Source of the DNA: Candidatus Rokuibacteriota bacterium
GTDB lineage: Bacteria > Methylomirabilota > Methylomirabilia > Rokubacteriales > CSP1-6
NCBI GenBank assembly: GCA_003220615.1
Contig: QHTB01000180.1
Location: 1-35,452, forward strand
Reading direction: 5' to 3'
DNA length: 35,452 bases
How positions within the stretch are numbered: position 1 is the stretch's first letter; each line of letters begins with the position of its first letter. Both the position numbers and the translations under genes were made by a program. Of this stretch, positions 18,455 to 27,684 are shown piece after piece. Under the pieces are notes generated by a model. The model saw nothing but the letters and a program-made list of their open reading frames with translations, searched no databases and had not been told where the DNA came from.

Positions 18455-19249
18455 ATGAAACGATCCCTTGTTACCGTCTGCATCCTCGCGCTGCCCATCG
18501 CCGTCGCCCTGCTGACGGCCCGCTCCAGCACCGCGGGACCCGAGAAGATCGAGTTCCCGGCGAACTGGGAGAAATACGTTCTCTACACGATCGTCGATCG
18601 CTACGACGTGAAGCAATACCGTGAGCTGTACGCGTCGTCGCAAGAGGCGGTGGACGCCATGAAGCGAGGCCAGCCGCTTCCCGACCGCACCGTCCTCGTG
18701 CTCGTGCAATACAAGGCGCAGGCGGACGCTCAGGGCAATCCGCTGAAGAACGCGAGCGGGCGATTCCTGAAGGGCGATCGCATCGGCTTCACGGTGATGG
18801 AGAAGCGCCAGGGCTGGGGTGCCGAGTATCCGGGCGACCTCCGCAATGGCGAGTGGGAGTATTCGGCCTTCGGCACCGACGGCCGGTTCAACGCGAACGC
18901 GAATTACACGGGCTGCTTCCAGTGCCACAAGCCCCACGAGAAGCAGGACTTTGTGATCTCGCTGGCCGGTCTGATGGGCGGCGGCGGCACCACTGGCACG
19001 GGCGCGCCCGACGTCCGCATCAGCGGGTTCTCCTTCGGGCCACCCCGGCTCACGGCGGCGCCGGGCCAGGCCGTGATGTGGATCAACAACGACGACTCAC
19101 CGCACCAGATCACGCTGACTGCCAGCAAGGCACGTGGCCCTGTGTTGACCAAGGGGCAGTCCTACTCGCATACGTTCGCGGCCGCCGGGACCTACGACTA
19201 CGTCTGCGGCCTCCACCCGAACATGAAGGGCCAGGTCGAGGTCAAGTAG
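18455..19249 (+). CDS. Secreted cytochrome P460-cupredoxin fusion
   Basis: This 264-residue protein has a signal peptide (MKRSLVTVCILALPIAVALL) and then a cytochrome P460-like domain (VLYTIVDRYDVKQYRELYAS, LVQYKAQADAQGNPLKN), ending in a heme-binding CFQCH at residues 154-158. A Gly/Thr-rich linker precedes a cupredoxin domain with copper ligands His217 (DDSPHQIT), Cys251, His254 and Met257 (YVCGLHPNM). P460 cytochromes oxidise hydroxylamine or are structural relatives; the blue-copper domain could accept electrons. GTG 18446 overlaps the LivMGF stop and would start nine bases earlier; I prefer ATG 18455, which begins the signal peptide. It probably acts in the periplasm. The role with the transporter is unknown. 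Confidence 0.9.
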   Translation: MKRSLVTVCILALPIAVALLTARSSTAGPEKIEFPANWEKYVLYTIVDRYDVKQYRELYASSQEAVDAMKRGQPLPDRTVLVLVQYKAQADAQGNPLKNASGRFLKGDRIGFTVMEKRQGWGAEYPGDLRNGEWEYSAFGTDGRFNANANYTGCFQCHKPHEKQDFVISLAGLMGGGGTTGTGAPDVRISGFSFGPPRLTAAPGQAVMWINNDDSPHQITLTASKARGPVLTKGQSYSHTFAAAGTYDYVCGLHPNMKGQVEVK

Positions 19250-19724
19250 CCGCGGCCACGACGGCGCCCACGATCGCGCCGTACGCGACGTGCGCGATGA
19301 TCGTCACGATCGGTGTCGCGCGCCCGTAGTTCAGCAGCATGAAGCCGGGCGGCTCGAGCAGTGGTGACGAGTCCGCCGCGGTGAACGGCGTGCCCATCCT
19401 GGGATGGATGGCGGGGAGCAGCACGTTGACGAGCGCGCTGCCTGCGAACAGCGAGTGGAGCAGACCGAACGTCATCCCGAGCCGCCAGCCGGCGCGCCCG
19501 ATCACGAGGAACATCGCGTAGTACACGAGCGAGAAGGCCATCCCGGCCACGAAATGAAGGCCGTAGCCGAGGACCTTGGCCCTCGTGCGGTCGTCGGTGA
19601 AAGCCGTCCCGAGCAGGAACGGGATGTCGATGCGCGTCAGGCGGAGCTGACTGGCGCCGCTCAGCGCGGTGGTCAACACCAGGGTGCCCGCGAAGCCTCC
19701 GGCCAGCGCCGCCCACACGCTCAT
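19242..19724 (-). CDS. Small integral membrane protein, unknown function
   Basis: This 160-residue protein has about four to five hydrophobic segments (WAALAGGFAGTLVLTTAL, YGLHFVAGMAFSLVYYAMF, FGLLHSLFAGSALVNVLLP and a C-terminal IIAHVAYGAIVGAVVAAA). I do not recognise the family. The conserved-looking LLPAIHPRMGTPFTAA and EPPGFMLLNYGRATP loops contain His and Pro residues that resemble membrane proteins often found beside copper or heme genes, but this is not enough for a call. ATG 19724 overlaps the stop of the GH15 gene (ATGA), so the two are coupled. Its 3' end overlaps the convergent cytochrome P460 gene by eight bases. Confidence 0.75.
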   Translation of the reverse strand: MSVWAALAGGFAGTLVLTTALSGASQLRLTRIDIPFLLGTAFTDDRTRAKVLGYGLHFVAGMAFSLVYYAMFLVIGRAGWRLGMTFGLLHSLFAGSALVNVLLPAIHPRMGTPFTAADSSPLLEPPGFMLLNYGRATPIVTIIAHVAYGAIVGAVVAAAT

Positions 19725-21502
19725 GACGGAAGCCGGGCGATGGCGGCGGCCGCGCTGATGATGGCCAGGTGCACCAGCCCCTGGGGAAAATTCCCGAGGA
19801 ATTCGCCGCTCGCCGGATCGAGCTCCTCCGAGAAGAGTCCGACGTCGTTCGCCAGGGCGAGCGCCGCGTCCATCGAGCGCGCAGCGTCGTCGCGGCGTCC
19901 GGCCAGCGCCAGGGCCTCGGCGAGCCAGAACGAGCAGCACACGAAGACGCCTTCGGCGCCGGCGAGCCCGTCCTCGCCCGTGTAGCGATAGACGAGCGCC
20001 CCGCGGCCGAGCTCACGGCGCACGGCTTCGATCGTGCCGGCGAGGCGAGGCGACGTCGGTTCGTCGTACCGCATGATCGGCATCATCAGAAGGCTCGCGT
20101 CCAGCTCCTCACGACCGGCGTACCGGACGTAGCTGCCGAGCCGCTCCGACCAGCAGTGGTTGTCGATGAAGGCTCGGATCGCCGCCGCCTCGGTGAGCCA
20201 GCGCTGCCGGCGCCGGCCGGACAGATGACCGGTCTCGGCGAGCTGCGCCGCTCGATCGAGCGCAACCCAGCACATGGCCTTGGACTCGGTGAAGTGTTGG
20301 GGCTCCATCCGCACTTCCCAGATTCCCGCGTCCGGCTCGCGCCAGTGGTCGGCCACGAAGTCGGCGAGCTCCGCGAGCTGGTTCATCGTGTCGCGGTCGA
20401 TCCGGGCGCCGCGTCGCACGTATCCGAAGGCGGCGTCGAGCAGCTCGCCGAACGTGTCGAGCTGAAGCTGGTCGGCGGCGGCGTTGCCGATGCGCACCGG
20501 CCGCGAGTCGCGGTAGCCGCTCAGATGATCGAGCACACGCTCGGGCACGTGGGCGCCGCCGTCGAGCCGATAGAGCACCCGCAAGCGAGGCGACGTCAGT
20601 CGCGTGGCGTGCATGAACCACCAGAAGAACGACGTCGCCTCCTGACGACAGCCGAGCTGGAGGAGCGCCTCGATCGTGAAGGAGGAGTCGCGGATCCAGC
20701 AGTAGCGGTAGTCCCAGTTGCGCTCGCCGCCGATCGCCTCCGGCAGCGACGTGGTCGGCGCGGCCGTGATGGCGCCGGATGGTGCGAAGACGAGCAGCTT
20801 CAGCGCCAGCGCGCTCCGCACGACGGCATCGCGCCAGGGGCCGGCGTACGTGAGCTGCCCCGACCACCGCTCCCAGAACGCCGCGGTGGCGTCGAGCCGA
20901 GCTTCGACGTGGGCGCGTGGGGGGAAGACGAGCGGCTCGTTGCAGGTGGCGATCACGCCCAGGAGGGCCCGACGTCCGGCCGCCATCTCGAACCGCCCGC
21001 TCACGCCGCCGTCGCGAATCTCCGGAGCTCCCGCGTCCCAGCTCCCAAACGCGACGCCGTCGGCGCCGTGGCTGGCCACCGGAATCTCGCCGCGACGTTC
21101 GAGGCGCGCGCGCCGTCCGTAATCGAAGCGTGGCGTCGCTCGCCACCGCATCGCGACGCGGCCGCTCAGGCCTTCGACTCTGCGCGCCAGCTCCCGCAAC
21201 GGACCGAGGTTGGCATCGGGCAGCGTCATCGCGTCGGTGACACGGACGCTGCCGCTGGTGGTGGTGAACGTCGTTTCCAGAACGTTGGTGCCCGGTCGGT
21301 AGCGTCGCGTCGTCTCGTAGCGCTCGGTGGGGCACAGCTCGAAGCTGCCGCCGCGCTCGGCATCGAGGATCGCGGCGAAGACGCTGGGCGAATCCATGTT
21401 GGGCAGGCACAGCCAGTCGATGGCTCCATCCCTGGCCACCAGCGCCACCGTCCGGCCATCGCCGATCACCGCATAGTCGCGAATCGGCACATACCGACCC
21501 AT
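19721..21502 (-). CDS. Glycoside hydrolase family 15 protein
   Basis: This 593-residue protein has the bacterial GH15 layout: an N-terminal beta-sandwich (YAVIGDGRTVALVARDGAID, FAAILDAERGGSFEL) and a C-terminal (alpha/alpha)6 barrel starting near TTSLPEAIGGERNWDYRYCW. The probable general acid is Glu396 (DAGIWEVR), and the general base is Glu559 or Glu560 in LFSEELDPASGEFLGNFPQG. Relatives are glucoamylases, trehalases and isomaltodextranases, so the substrate is an alpha-glucoside but cannot be specified. It lacks a signal peptide, which favours cytoplasmic trehalose or oligosaccharide breakdown. TACACT lies seven bases before the ATG, without a Shine-Dalgarno. Confidence 0.92.
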   Translation of the reverse strand: MGRYVPIRDYAVIGDGRTVALVARDGAIDWLCLPNMDSPSVFAAILDAERGGSFELCPTERYETTRRYRPGTNVLETTFTTTSGSVRVTDAMTLPDANLGPLRELARRVEGLSGRVAMRWRATPRFDYGRRARLERRGEIPVASHGADGVAFGSWDAGAPEIRDGGVSGRFEMAAGRRALLGVIATCNEPLVFPPRAHVEARLDATAAFWERWSGQLTYAGPWRDAVVRSALALKLLVFAPSGAITAAPTTSLPEAIGGERNWDYRYCWIRDSSFTIEALLQLGCRQEATSFFWWFMHATRLTSPRLRVLYRLDGGAHVPERVLDHLSGYRDSRPVRIGNAAADQLQLDTFGELLDAAFGYVRRGARIDRDTMNQLAELADFVADHWREPDAGIWEVRMEPQHFTESKAMCWVALDRAAQLAETGHLSGRRRQRWLTEAAAIRAFIDNHCWSERLGSYVRYAGREELDASLLMMPIMRYDEPTSPRLAGTIEAVRRELGRGALVYRYTGEDGLAGAEGVFVCCSFWLAEALALAGRRDDAARSMDAALALANDVGLFSEELDPASGEFLGNFPQGLVHLAIISAAAAIARLPS

Positions 21503-21543
21503 AGGTTCCAGTGTACCGACCCGCGAAACTCGCGCGACTTATC

Positions 21544-22563
21544 TCACGGCATCAGCACGGCCTTCGCATACTCCGCGGGCGGTGCCGTGAGCAGCTCGCG
21601 GAAGACGCGCGCGCCTTCGTCGAGCGTGAACGGACGCACCCACGGGGCCACGTCGATCCGGTGGTGGGCGAACAGCCCGATCGCGGTCTCGATATCGCGC
21701 GCGGTCACCGCGTACGAGCCGGTGATCCGTCGTTCGCCCAGCACGACCTCCCGCCCGGGAAGCTCGGTGGCATCGCCGTGGAGCCCGATCCACACGACCT
21801 CGCCGCCGGGGCGCACCATCTCGACGGCCGCGCGACGGGTGACGCCGGCGCCCACGGCATCCACGACGACGTCGGCCATCGCGCCTCGCGTGCTGTCACG
21901 CAGCTCGGCGACGACGTCCTGGCGCGTCGGGTTGAAGACCGGCTCGGCGCCCACGGCATGCGCCATCTGCAGCCGTGCCTCGTTCGTGTCCACCGCGATC
22001 AGCGTGAGCGCGCCGCCCGCGCGAGCGACCTGCAAGGCCAGCAGCCCGATGGCCCCGCAGCCGATCACGACGACGATCTCGGGAAAGCGAACGGTCACGA
22101 GTGACCACACGTGGACGGCGTTGGCCAGTGGCTCGATCAGCGCGCCCTCGAGCGGCCCCACCCGCTCGGGCAGTGGGAAGAGCACGAAGGCCGGCGCGGC
22201 CACGCGCTCGGCGAACGCGCCGGGGCGGTTCATCCCGAAGATCTGGCGCTGCGGACAGAGATGGGTGGCGCCCGCCCGGCACGACCCGCACCGTCCGCAC
22301 GGGATCACCGACGACGCGGCGACGCGATCGCCCACCTTCACGTCGTGGACGCCCGGGCCGAGCTCCTCGACTTCACCACAGAACTCGTGACCGAGGATCA
22401 CGGGCGGGGTGCGGCGCGGGCTGCGTGAGGCGACCGCCTCCAGCTCGGAGCCGCAGATGCCGACGGCGGCCACGCGAAGCACGACGTCCCCCGCGTCGGG
22501 ACGCGGGCCGGGGACGTCACGGACCTCCAGGGTGTCCCAGGCCGAGTAGACGAGCGCCTTCAC
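21544..22563 (-). CDS. Zinc-dependent alcohol dehydrogenase family protein
   Basis: This 339-residue medium-chain dehydrogenase has the catalytic zinc ligands Cys37 (GICGSE) and His59-Glu60 (GHEF), four structural-zinc cysteines (Cys89, 92, 95, 103 in CGRCGSCRAGATHLC), and a Rossmann motif VVVIGCGAIGLLALQVARAG followed by an aspartate (AVDTNEARL) that favours NAD. It resembles galactitol-phosphate/sorbitol or L-threonine 3-dehydrogenases rather than simple alcohol dehydrogenases; substrate is not determinable. The start is four bases after the LarA-like stop, so the two are almost certainly co-transcribed. Together they may interconvert a hydroxy acid and its oxidised form. Confidence 0.9.
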   Translation of the reverse strand: MKALVYSAWDTLEVRDVPGPRPDAGDVVLRVAAVGICGSELEAVASRSPRRTPPVILGHEFCGEVEELGPGVHDVKVGDRVAASSVIPCGRCGSCRAGATHLCPQRQIFGMNRPGAFAERVAAPAFVLFPLPERVGPLEGALIEPLANAVHVWSLVTVRFPEIVVVIGCGAIGLLALQVARAGGALTLIAVDTNEARLQMAHAVGAEPVFNPTRQDVVAELRDSTRGAMADVVVDAVGAGVTRRAAVEMVRPGGEVVWIGLHGDATELPGREVVLGERRITGSYAVTARDIETAIGLFAHHRIDVAPWVRPFTLDEGARVFRELLTAPPAEYAKAVLMP

Positions 22564-22567
22564 GCCC

Positions 22568-23812
22568 CTAGAAGGCGCGCAGGCGACCGGCGACGTCGAA
22601 CGCGAGGGGTGCGGGATCGCCCAGCGGCGTGAGGTCGGAGCGGCGGGCCACGTCCGGAAGGTAGGCCTCCGACACTTCGATCTCGCCGAGCATCAACGTG
22701 TTCTTGATCCGGATGACCCGCGCCTTCTCGGGCGGCGTCAGTCCGATGCAGGAGAGCGCCGTCTCGATGGCCTCCCGATCGGTGTCATACGTGGCCGGGA
22801 TCTTGGCGCCGTTGGGCGTGCAGGCGGTGATGCAGTTGATGAGCGTCGGCTTCATGTCGATCTTCTCCACGAGCCGGCGCGTGGTGAAGTCGGCGTTGCC
22901 GATGCCGGTGGCGTTCCCGTAGCTCTCGTCGGTGAGCTCGAGAGCGACGATCCAGAGGATCTTGGGATCGTTGAGGAACGGCTCGTGCGGGTTCGATGGC
23001 CGCCCGATGACGTTGGTGTCCATACCCGAGCCCGAGATATTCTTGCCGATCTGCTCGACGACCAGGACGTCGATCGGCGAGAAAGGCAGGCGCGCCATCC
23101 ACTCGCGCGCGTCCTTGAGCAGGCGGCGCTCGCCGTCCTCGAGATTCGCGGCGTTGAAGGCTTCGATCTGCGCCGTCTCGTCGTAGCCGTTCTCGACGAT
23201 CCCGACGCCGAAGCCAATGCGCGCTCTGGCCAGCATCTCCCGCCCGACCGACGTGATCACCTTCTCGTAGCCGTGGTGGATGTTGGCCCGGTGGTACTGG
23301 ATGGCGCCCTGGTACTTGCCGAGCCCGATCGTCATCATCTTGAAGAGACCGGATTCGATCGAGCCCTTGAAGTCGGTGTGGGGCTTGACACGATTGACGA
23401 GGCCGATCCAGTCCGCCTGCGACGCGTACTTGTCGAGCCACACGGGGAGGCCGAGCGCTTCACCGACCTGCACGACGTCCATGGTCGCGCGCACGGGACA
23501 TCCCATCGTGGCTTCGGTGATGCCGTAGTGCTCGAGGACCGAGAGCTGGCCCTCGGGCGTGCCACCACCGTGGCTGCCCATGGCTGGGAAGACGAACGGG
23601 CGGGCGCCGAGGTCCTTGAGGGCCCGCACGGTGGCGCCGACGATGACGTCGATGTTGGCGATGCCCCGGCTGCCAGCACCGACCGCGACGGTGTCACCGC
23701 GCTTGATCGGCAGGCCGGCGGCGGCCAGGGCGTCCGCCACCGAGCGGGGGATGTCGGCGACGCGTGGCCGAGAAAAGGTCTGGCGCACGCGCACCATTCG
23801 GGGGAGTGACAT
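22568..23812 (-). CDS. LarA-like (DUF2088, lactate-racemase domain) protein
   Basis: This 414-residue protein resembles the nickel-pincer racemases of the LarA superfamily: FPAMGSHGGGTPEGQ with His81, VNRVKPHTDFKGSIESGLFK with a His and lysines, and GKYQGAIQYHRANIHHGYEK. In LarA, comparable His and Lys residues hold the nickel-pincer nucleotide cofactor. LarA homologues act on various 2-hydroxy acids, so lactate need not be the substrate. LarB, LarC and LarE, which make the cofactor, are not in the window. TAAAAT lies six bases before ATG 23812 and there is no Shine-Dalgarno, suggesting a leaderless transcript. Followed four bases later by the zinc dehydrogenase gene. Confidence 0.8.
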   Translation of the reverse strand: MSLPRMVRVRQTFSRPRVADIPRSVADALAAAGLPIKRGDTVAVGAGSRGIANIDVIVGATVRALKDLGARPFVFPAMGSHGGGTPEGQLSVLEHYGITEATMGCPVRATMDVVQVGEALGLPVWLDKYASQADWIGLVNRVKPHTDFKGSIESGLFKMMTIGLGKYQGAIQYHRANIHHGYEKVITSVGREMLARARIGFGVGIVENGYDETAQIEAFNAANLEDGERRLLKDAREWMARLPFSPIDVLVVEQIGKNISGSGMDTNVIGRPSNPHEPFLNDPKILWIVALELTDESYGNATGIGNADFTTRRLVEKIDMKPTLINCITACTPNGAKIPATYDTDREAIETALSCIGLTPPEKARVIRIKNTLMLGEIEVSEAYLPDVARRSDLTPLGDPAPLAFDVAGRLRAF

Positions 23813-23818
23813 GCGGGG

Positions 23819-23824
23819 ATTTTA
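23819..23824 (-). promoter_or_regulatory. Probable -10 box for the LarA-like gene
   Basis: TAAAAT on the minus strand ends six bases before ATG 23812 in a 45-base divergent spacer. The plus strand of the same spacer carries TATATACA ending ten bases before the BamD ATG. No clear -35 boxes or Shine-Dalgarno sequences are visible on either side. Confidence 0.45.
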
Positions 23825-23857
23825 CGCCGGCAATTGTGGTATATACAGGCAGTTTCG

Positions 23858-24610
23858 ATGCCTGCCGCTCTCCGACGAATCGCTCTCGTGCTCGCGCTCG
23901 TGGCCGCCGCTGGGTGCGGTTGGCTCAAGCCGCAGGCCACTCCCATTCTGCCCGCCGAGGAGCTCTATCAGCTGGGGGAAAATCAGCTGAACGAGAAACG
24001 GTACGAGGACGCACGGAAGTCCTTCACGAAGATCGTCGAACGCCATCCCAATTCCTCCTACGCGCCGCGTGCGCGCTTCCTGCTCGGCGAAGCCTTCTAC
24101 CGCGATGCCGAGTTCGACAAGGCCATCAAGGAATTCGAGACGTTCCTGTCCTTCTACCCGCGCCATCAGATCGCCGATCTGGTGCAGTATCGGCTGGCCA
24201 TGGCGTACTACGACCAGGTCAAGCCGATCGAACAGGATCAGACGCTGGCCAAGAAGGCGCTGGAGGCGTTCAAGACGGTGGTGAAGCAGTATCCGGAGAG
24301 TCGCTACGCCACCGACAGCCTGGCCAAGATCGACATCTGCCGCGGGCGCCTCGCACAGAAAGAGGTGTGGGTGGCCGCCTACTACATCAACCAGGGCAAT
24401 CCGAGCGCGGCCCGCCAGCGTCTCGAGCTGGTCCTCAAGGACTATGTGCGCACGCTCGTATATCCCGAGGCGCTCTGGCTGCTGGCCGAGGTGAACAACG
24501 CCGAGGGCAAGCCCGACGCGGCCAAGGAGTTGTTGAACCGTCTTGCCGCCGAGTTCCCCTACACCGATTTCGGTCGGCGCGCCGCCCAGCGGCTCTCGGC
24601 TCAACGGTAA
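23858..24610 (+). CDS. bamD: Outer membrane assembly lipoprotein BamD
   Basis: The 250-residue lipoprotein has a short signal peptide ending in the lipobox VAAAGC (Cys about residue 20) followed by tetratricopeptide-like repeats: EELYQLGENQLNEKRYEDAR, SFTKIVERHPNSSYAPRAR, FYRDAEFDKAIKEFETFLSF and VKQYPESRYATDSL, and a C-terminal repeat INQGNPSAARQRLELVLKDY. This is the BamD (ComL/YfiO) pattern, part of the BAM complex that inserts outer-membrane proteins, so the organism has a Gram-negative envelope. ATG 23858 gives a proper signal peptide; the earlier GTG 23834 adds a short polar stretch and lies on a likely -10 box. Usual BamD length is about 245. Confidence 0.92.
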   Translation: MPAALRRIALVLALVAAAGCGWLKPQATPILPAEELYQLGENQLNEKRYEDARKSFTKIVERHPNSSYAPRARFLLGEAFYRDAEFDKAIKEFETFLSFYPRHQIADLVQYRLAMAYYDQVKPIEQDQTLAKKALEAFKTVVKQYPESRYATDSLAKIDICRGRLAQKEVWVAAYYINQGNPSAARQRLELVLKDYVRTLVYPEALWLLAEVNNAEGKPDAAKELLNRLAAEFPYTDFGRRAAQRLSAQR

Positions 24611-24632
24611 CGCCGATGGTCCGGAGATAGTC

Positions 24633-25688
24633 ATGCACGACATCGTCGATCTTCGCTCCGACACGCTCACGCTGCCGACCCCCGAGATGCGCGACGCCAT
24701 GGCGCGCGCCGAGGTCGGCGACGACGTGTGGGAGGAGGACCCCACCGTCAAGCGCCTGGAAACCATGGCCGCGGAGCGCACGGGCAAGGACGCCGGCCTC
24801 TTCGTGGCGTCGGGGACGCAGGGCAATCTCCTCTCCGTGTGGAGCCAGACGCAGCCGGGCTCGGAGGTCGTCCTCGATCTCGACTGCCACATCTTCAACA
24901 ACGAGGTGGCCGGGGCGTCGGTCATCGGCGGCGTGCAGATGCGCGCGGTGAAAACCGCGCGGGGGTTCCTCAGCCCCGACCAGGTCCGCGAGTCGCTGCG
25001 GCCCGCCAACATCCACATCCCGCCCACGGGCCTGGTGTGCATCGAGAACACGCACAACCGTCACGGCGGGACCTGCTGCACCCCGGAGGAGATCGCCGCG
25101 GTGGCGGCCGTCGCGCACGGCGCCGGCGTTCCCGTCCACCTGGACGGCGCGCGGCTCTTCAACGCGGCCGTCGCCCTCCGGCGTGACGCGCGCGATTTCA
25201 CGCGCGACGTCGACACCGTCACGTTCTGCCTCTCCAAGGGCCTGGGCGCTCCGGTGGGCTCGGTGATCTGCGGCCGCCCCGAGGTCGTGACGCGGGCCCG
25301 GCGCCTGCGCAAGATGCTGGGGGGTGGCATGCGGCAGGCCGGCATCATCGCGGCGGCCGGCATCGTGGCCCTCGAGCGGATGGTGGGGCGGCTGGCCGAC
25401 GACCACGTGAACGCGCGGACGCTGGCCGAGGGCGTGGCCAAGCTACCCGGCATCCGCATCGACCTCGCCAGCGTGCAGACGAACATCGTCATCTTCGCCG
25501 TGGCCGCCGTCCCAAAGCGCACGGCCGAGGCGGCGACGCAGGAGATCGTGCAGGGCTGCGCCGCCCGCAAGGTGAAGGTCCACGCCATCGGCCCGACGGC
25601 CATTCGCTGCGTGACCCACAAGGACGTGGACGCCGACGACATCCGGCGCGCGCTCGAGGCCATCGCCGAGATCACGAGGGGCTGGTAG
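24633..25688 (+). CDS. Low-specificity L-threonine aldolase
   Basis: This 351-residue fold-type I PLP enzyme cleaves threonine or allo-threonine to glycine and acetaldehyde. It begins [20 protein letters not shown], the family signature, followed by [15 protein letters not shown] and [26 protein letters not shown] contains the conserved Asp and Arg contacts, and the PLP lysine is Lys202 in [15 protein letters not shown] 24633 is 22 bases after the BamD stop. The glycine it makes could feed the gcv operon at the left end of the window. Related enzymes cleave beta-hydroxyaspartate or phenylserine, so threonine is the default guess. Confidence 0.93.
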   Translation: MHDIVDLRSDTLTLPTPEMRDAMARAEVGDDVWEEDPTVKRLETMAAERTGKDAGLFVASGTQGNLLSVWSQTQPGSEVVLDLDCHIFNNEVAGASVIGGVQMRAVKTARGFLSPDQVRESLRPANIHIPPTGLVCIENTHNRHGGTCCTPEEIAAVAAVAHGAGVPVHLDGARLFNAAVALRRDARDFTRDVDTVTFCLSKGLGAPVGSVICGRPEVVTRARRLRKMLGGGMRQAGIIAAAGIVALERMVGRLADDHVNARTLAEGVAKLPGIRIDLASVQTNIVIFAVAAVPKRTAEAATQEIVQGCAARKVKVHAIGPTAIRCVTHKDVDADDIRRALEAIAEITRGW

Positions 25689-25696
25689 GAGAACCC

Positions 25697-26674
25697 ATGG
25701 CCGAGCGACTGCTCGACGTCAGAGGCCTCAAGACCTACTTCTTCACCGACGAGGGCGTGATCCGCGCCGTCGACGGCATCGACCTCTACATCAAGCCCGG
25801 CGAGACGCTGGGCGTGGTGGGCGAGTCGGGCTGCGGCAAGAGCGTGACCGCCCTCAGCATCATGCGGCTGATCGCCCAGCCGCCTGGCCGCATCGTCGAA
25901 GGCCAGATCCTCTACAACGGCCGGAACCTCCTGGACCTGCCGCCGGCGCAGATGCGCAAGATCCGCGGCAAGGAAATCGCGATGATCTTCCAGGAGCCGA
26001 TGACCTCGCTCAATCCGGTCTTCACGGTGGGCGAGCAGATCGCCGAGGCCATTCGGCTCCACGAGGGCCTGGGACGCCGCGACGCCATGGACAAGACGGT
26101 GGAGATGCTGCGGATCGTGCACATTCCCAACGCCGAGCGCCGGGTGAAGGAGTATCCGCATCAGCTCTCGGGCGGCATGCGGCAGCGGATCATGATCGCG
26201 ATGGCGCTCTCCTGTAACCCCAAGCTCCTCATCGCCGACGAGCCGACCACCGCGCTCGACGTCACGATCCAGGCCCAGATTCTCGAGCTGCTCAACGAGC
26301 TGAAGGCGCGCTTCAACATGGCGGTCATGCTCATCACCCACGACATGGGCGTGATCGCCGAGACGGCCCAGCGCGTGGTCGTCATGTACGCCGCCCAGGT
26401 GGTGGAGGAAGCGTCGGTCAGTGAGCTCTTCAAGGAGCCCCTGCACCCCTATACGCAAGGACTGCTGCGCTCGATTCCGCGCATCGACCTGGCCGCCACC
26501 CAACGCCGCAAGCTCGACACGATTCCGGGCACGGTGCCGACGCTGCGGGGCGAGGTGAAGCCGGGTTGCCGGTTCGCGCCGCGCTGCCAGTTCGTGAAGC
26601 CCCAGTTCTACGAGAGCACGCCGCCGCTCAAGGAAGTGCGGCCCGGCCACAAAGTGGCCTGCTTCCTCTACTGA
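25697..26674 (+). CDS. dppD: Dipeptide/oligopeptide ABC transporter ATPase (DppD/OppD type)
   Basis: This 325-residue ATPase has Walker A GESGCGKS, a Q-loop in [20 protein letters not shown], the signature [20 protein letters not shown], Walker [21 protein letters not shown], and the switch histidine in LITHDMGV. The C-terminal oligopeptide-transporter domain contains [14 protein letters not shown] precedes ATG 25697. It overlaps functionally with the next gene, which provides the second ATPase. No permease (DppB/DppC) or binding protein lies within the window, so these must be encoded elsewhere. Confidence 0.95.
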   Translation: MAERLLDVRGLKTYFFTDEGVIRAVDGIDLYIKPGETLGVVGESGCGKSVTALSIMRLIAQPPGRIVEGQILYNGRNLLDLPPAQMRKIRGKEIAMIFQEPMTSLNPVFTVGEQIAEAIRLHEGLGRRDAMDKTVEMLRIVHIPNAERRVKEYPHQLSGGMRQRIMIAMALSCNPKLLIADEPTTALDVTIQAQILELLNELKARFNMAVMLITHDMGVIAETAQRVVVMYAAQVVEEASVSELFKEPLHPYTQGLLRSIPRIDLAATQRRKLDTIPGTVPTLRGEVKPGCRFAPRCQFVKPQFYESTPPLKEVRPGHKVACFLY

Positions 26675-26685
26675 GGAGCGCGACG

Positions 26686-27672
26686 ATGGCCGAGTCCCTT
26701 CTCCGCGTTCGCAATCTTCGAAAATACTTCCCGATCCGGGGCGGCCTCCTCTCGCGCGAGGTGGCGCGCGTGCACGCCGTCGACGACGTGTCGTTCGACA
26801 TCATGCGGGGCGAGACGCTGGGCCTCGTCGGCGAGTCGGGCTGCGGCAAGTCGACCACCGGGCGGTCCATCCTGAGATTGATCGAGCCGACCTCGGGCGA
26901 GGTGTGGTTCGAGCAGAAGAACGTCACGACGCTCGACAAGCGATCGCTACGGGCCCTCCGGAAGGAGATGCAGATCATCTTCCAGGACCCCTACGCCTCG
27001 CTGAATCCTCGGATGACGGTGGGATCGATCATCGGCGAAGCCCTGGTGATCCACAAGCTGGCGCCGAACCGGCGGGCCCGCGAGGAGCGCGTCATCCAGC
27101 TCCTCGAGACCGTCGGCCTCTCGGCCGATCACCTGCGGCGCTATCCGCACGAGTTCTCGGGCGGCCAGCGGCAGCGCATCGGCATCGCCCGGGCGCTCGC
27201 CGTCAGCCCCAAGCTCATCGTGGCCGACGAACCGGTGTCGGCCCTCGACGTGTCGATCCAGGCCCAGATCATCAACCTGCTGGAGGACCTGCAGGCCAAG
27301 TTCGGGCTCACGTACCTCTTCATCGCCCACGACCTGTCGGTCGTCGAGCACATCTCCACGCGCGTCGCCGTCATGTACCTGGGCAAGATCGTCGAGATCG
27401 CGCCGGCCAGGGAGCTCTACACCAACCCGCGGCATCCCTACACCGAGGCGCTGCTCAGCGCGGTGCCGATCCCCGACCCGACGGTGAAGCGCAAGCGCAT
27501 CATTCTCGAGGGCGACGTGCCGAGCCCGATCAACCCGCCCTCGGGCTGCCGTTTCCACACGCGCTGTGCGCTGCGGGTACCGTCGTGCTCGACCAACGAC
27601 CAGGTGCTCAAGGAGGTCTCGCCGGGGCACTGGGTCGCCTGTCAGGTCCGCACCGGCGTCGCGATCGCGTAG
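26686..27672 (+). CDS. dppF: Dipeptide/oligopeptide ABC transporter ATPase (DppF/OppF type)
   Basis: This 328-residue ATPase pairs with the preceding DppD-like subunit. It has Walker [11 protein letters not shown]-loop [17 protein letters not shown], signature [20 protein letters not shown], Walker [17 protein letters not shown], switch FIAHDLSV, and a C-terminal GCRFHTRC. The N-terminus [20 protein letters not shown] is typical of DppF. GAGGAG lies about eight bases before ATG 26686. An in-frame start 120 bases earlier would run into the dppD gene and was rejected. It is the last gene before a 230-base spacer with a long inverted repeat. Confidence 0.95.
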   Translation: MAESLLRVRNLRKYFPIRGGLLSREVARVHAVDDVSFDIMRGETLGLVGESGCGKSTTGRSILRLIEPTSGEVWFEQKNVTTLDKRSLRALRKEMQIIFQDPYASLNPRMTVGSIIGEALVIHKLAPNRRAREERVIQLLETVGLSADHLRRYPHEFSGGQRQRIGIARALAVSPKLIVADEPVSALDVSIQAQIINLLEDLQAKFGLTYLFIAHDLSVVEHISTRVAVMYLGKIVEIAPARELYTNPRHPYTEALLSAVPIPDPTVKRKRIILEGDVPSPINPPSGCRFHTRCALRVPSCSTNDQVLKEVSPGHWVACQVRTGVAIA

Positions 27673-27684
27673 CTTCTTGAACGC

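Noticed and set aside
19769-22390. 873-codon plus-strand open frame opposite GH15 and the zinc dehydrogenase
   Set aside because: No domain is recognisable and both minus-strand genes are complete; explained by third-position GC bias.
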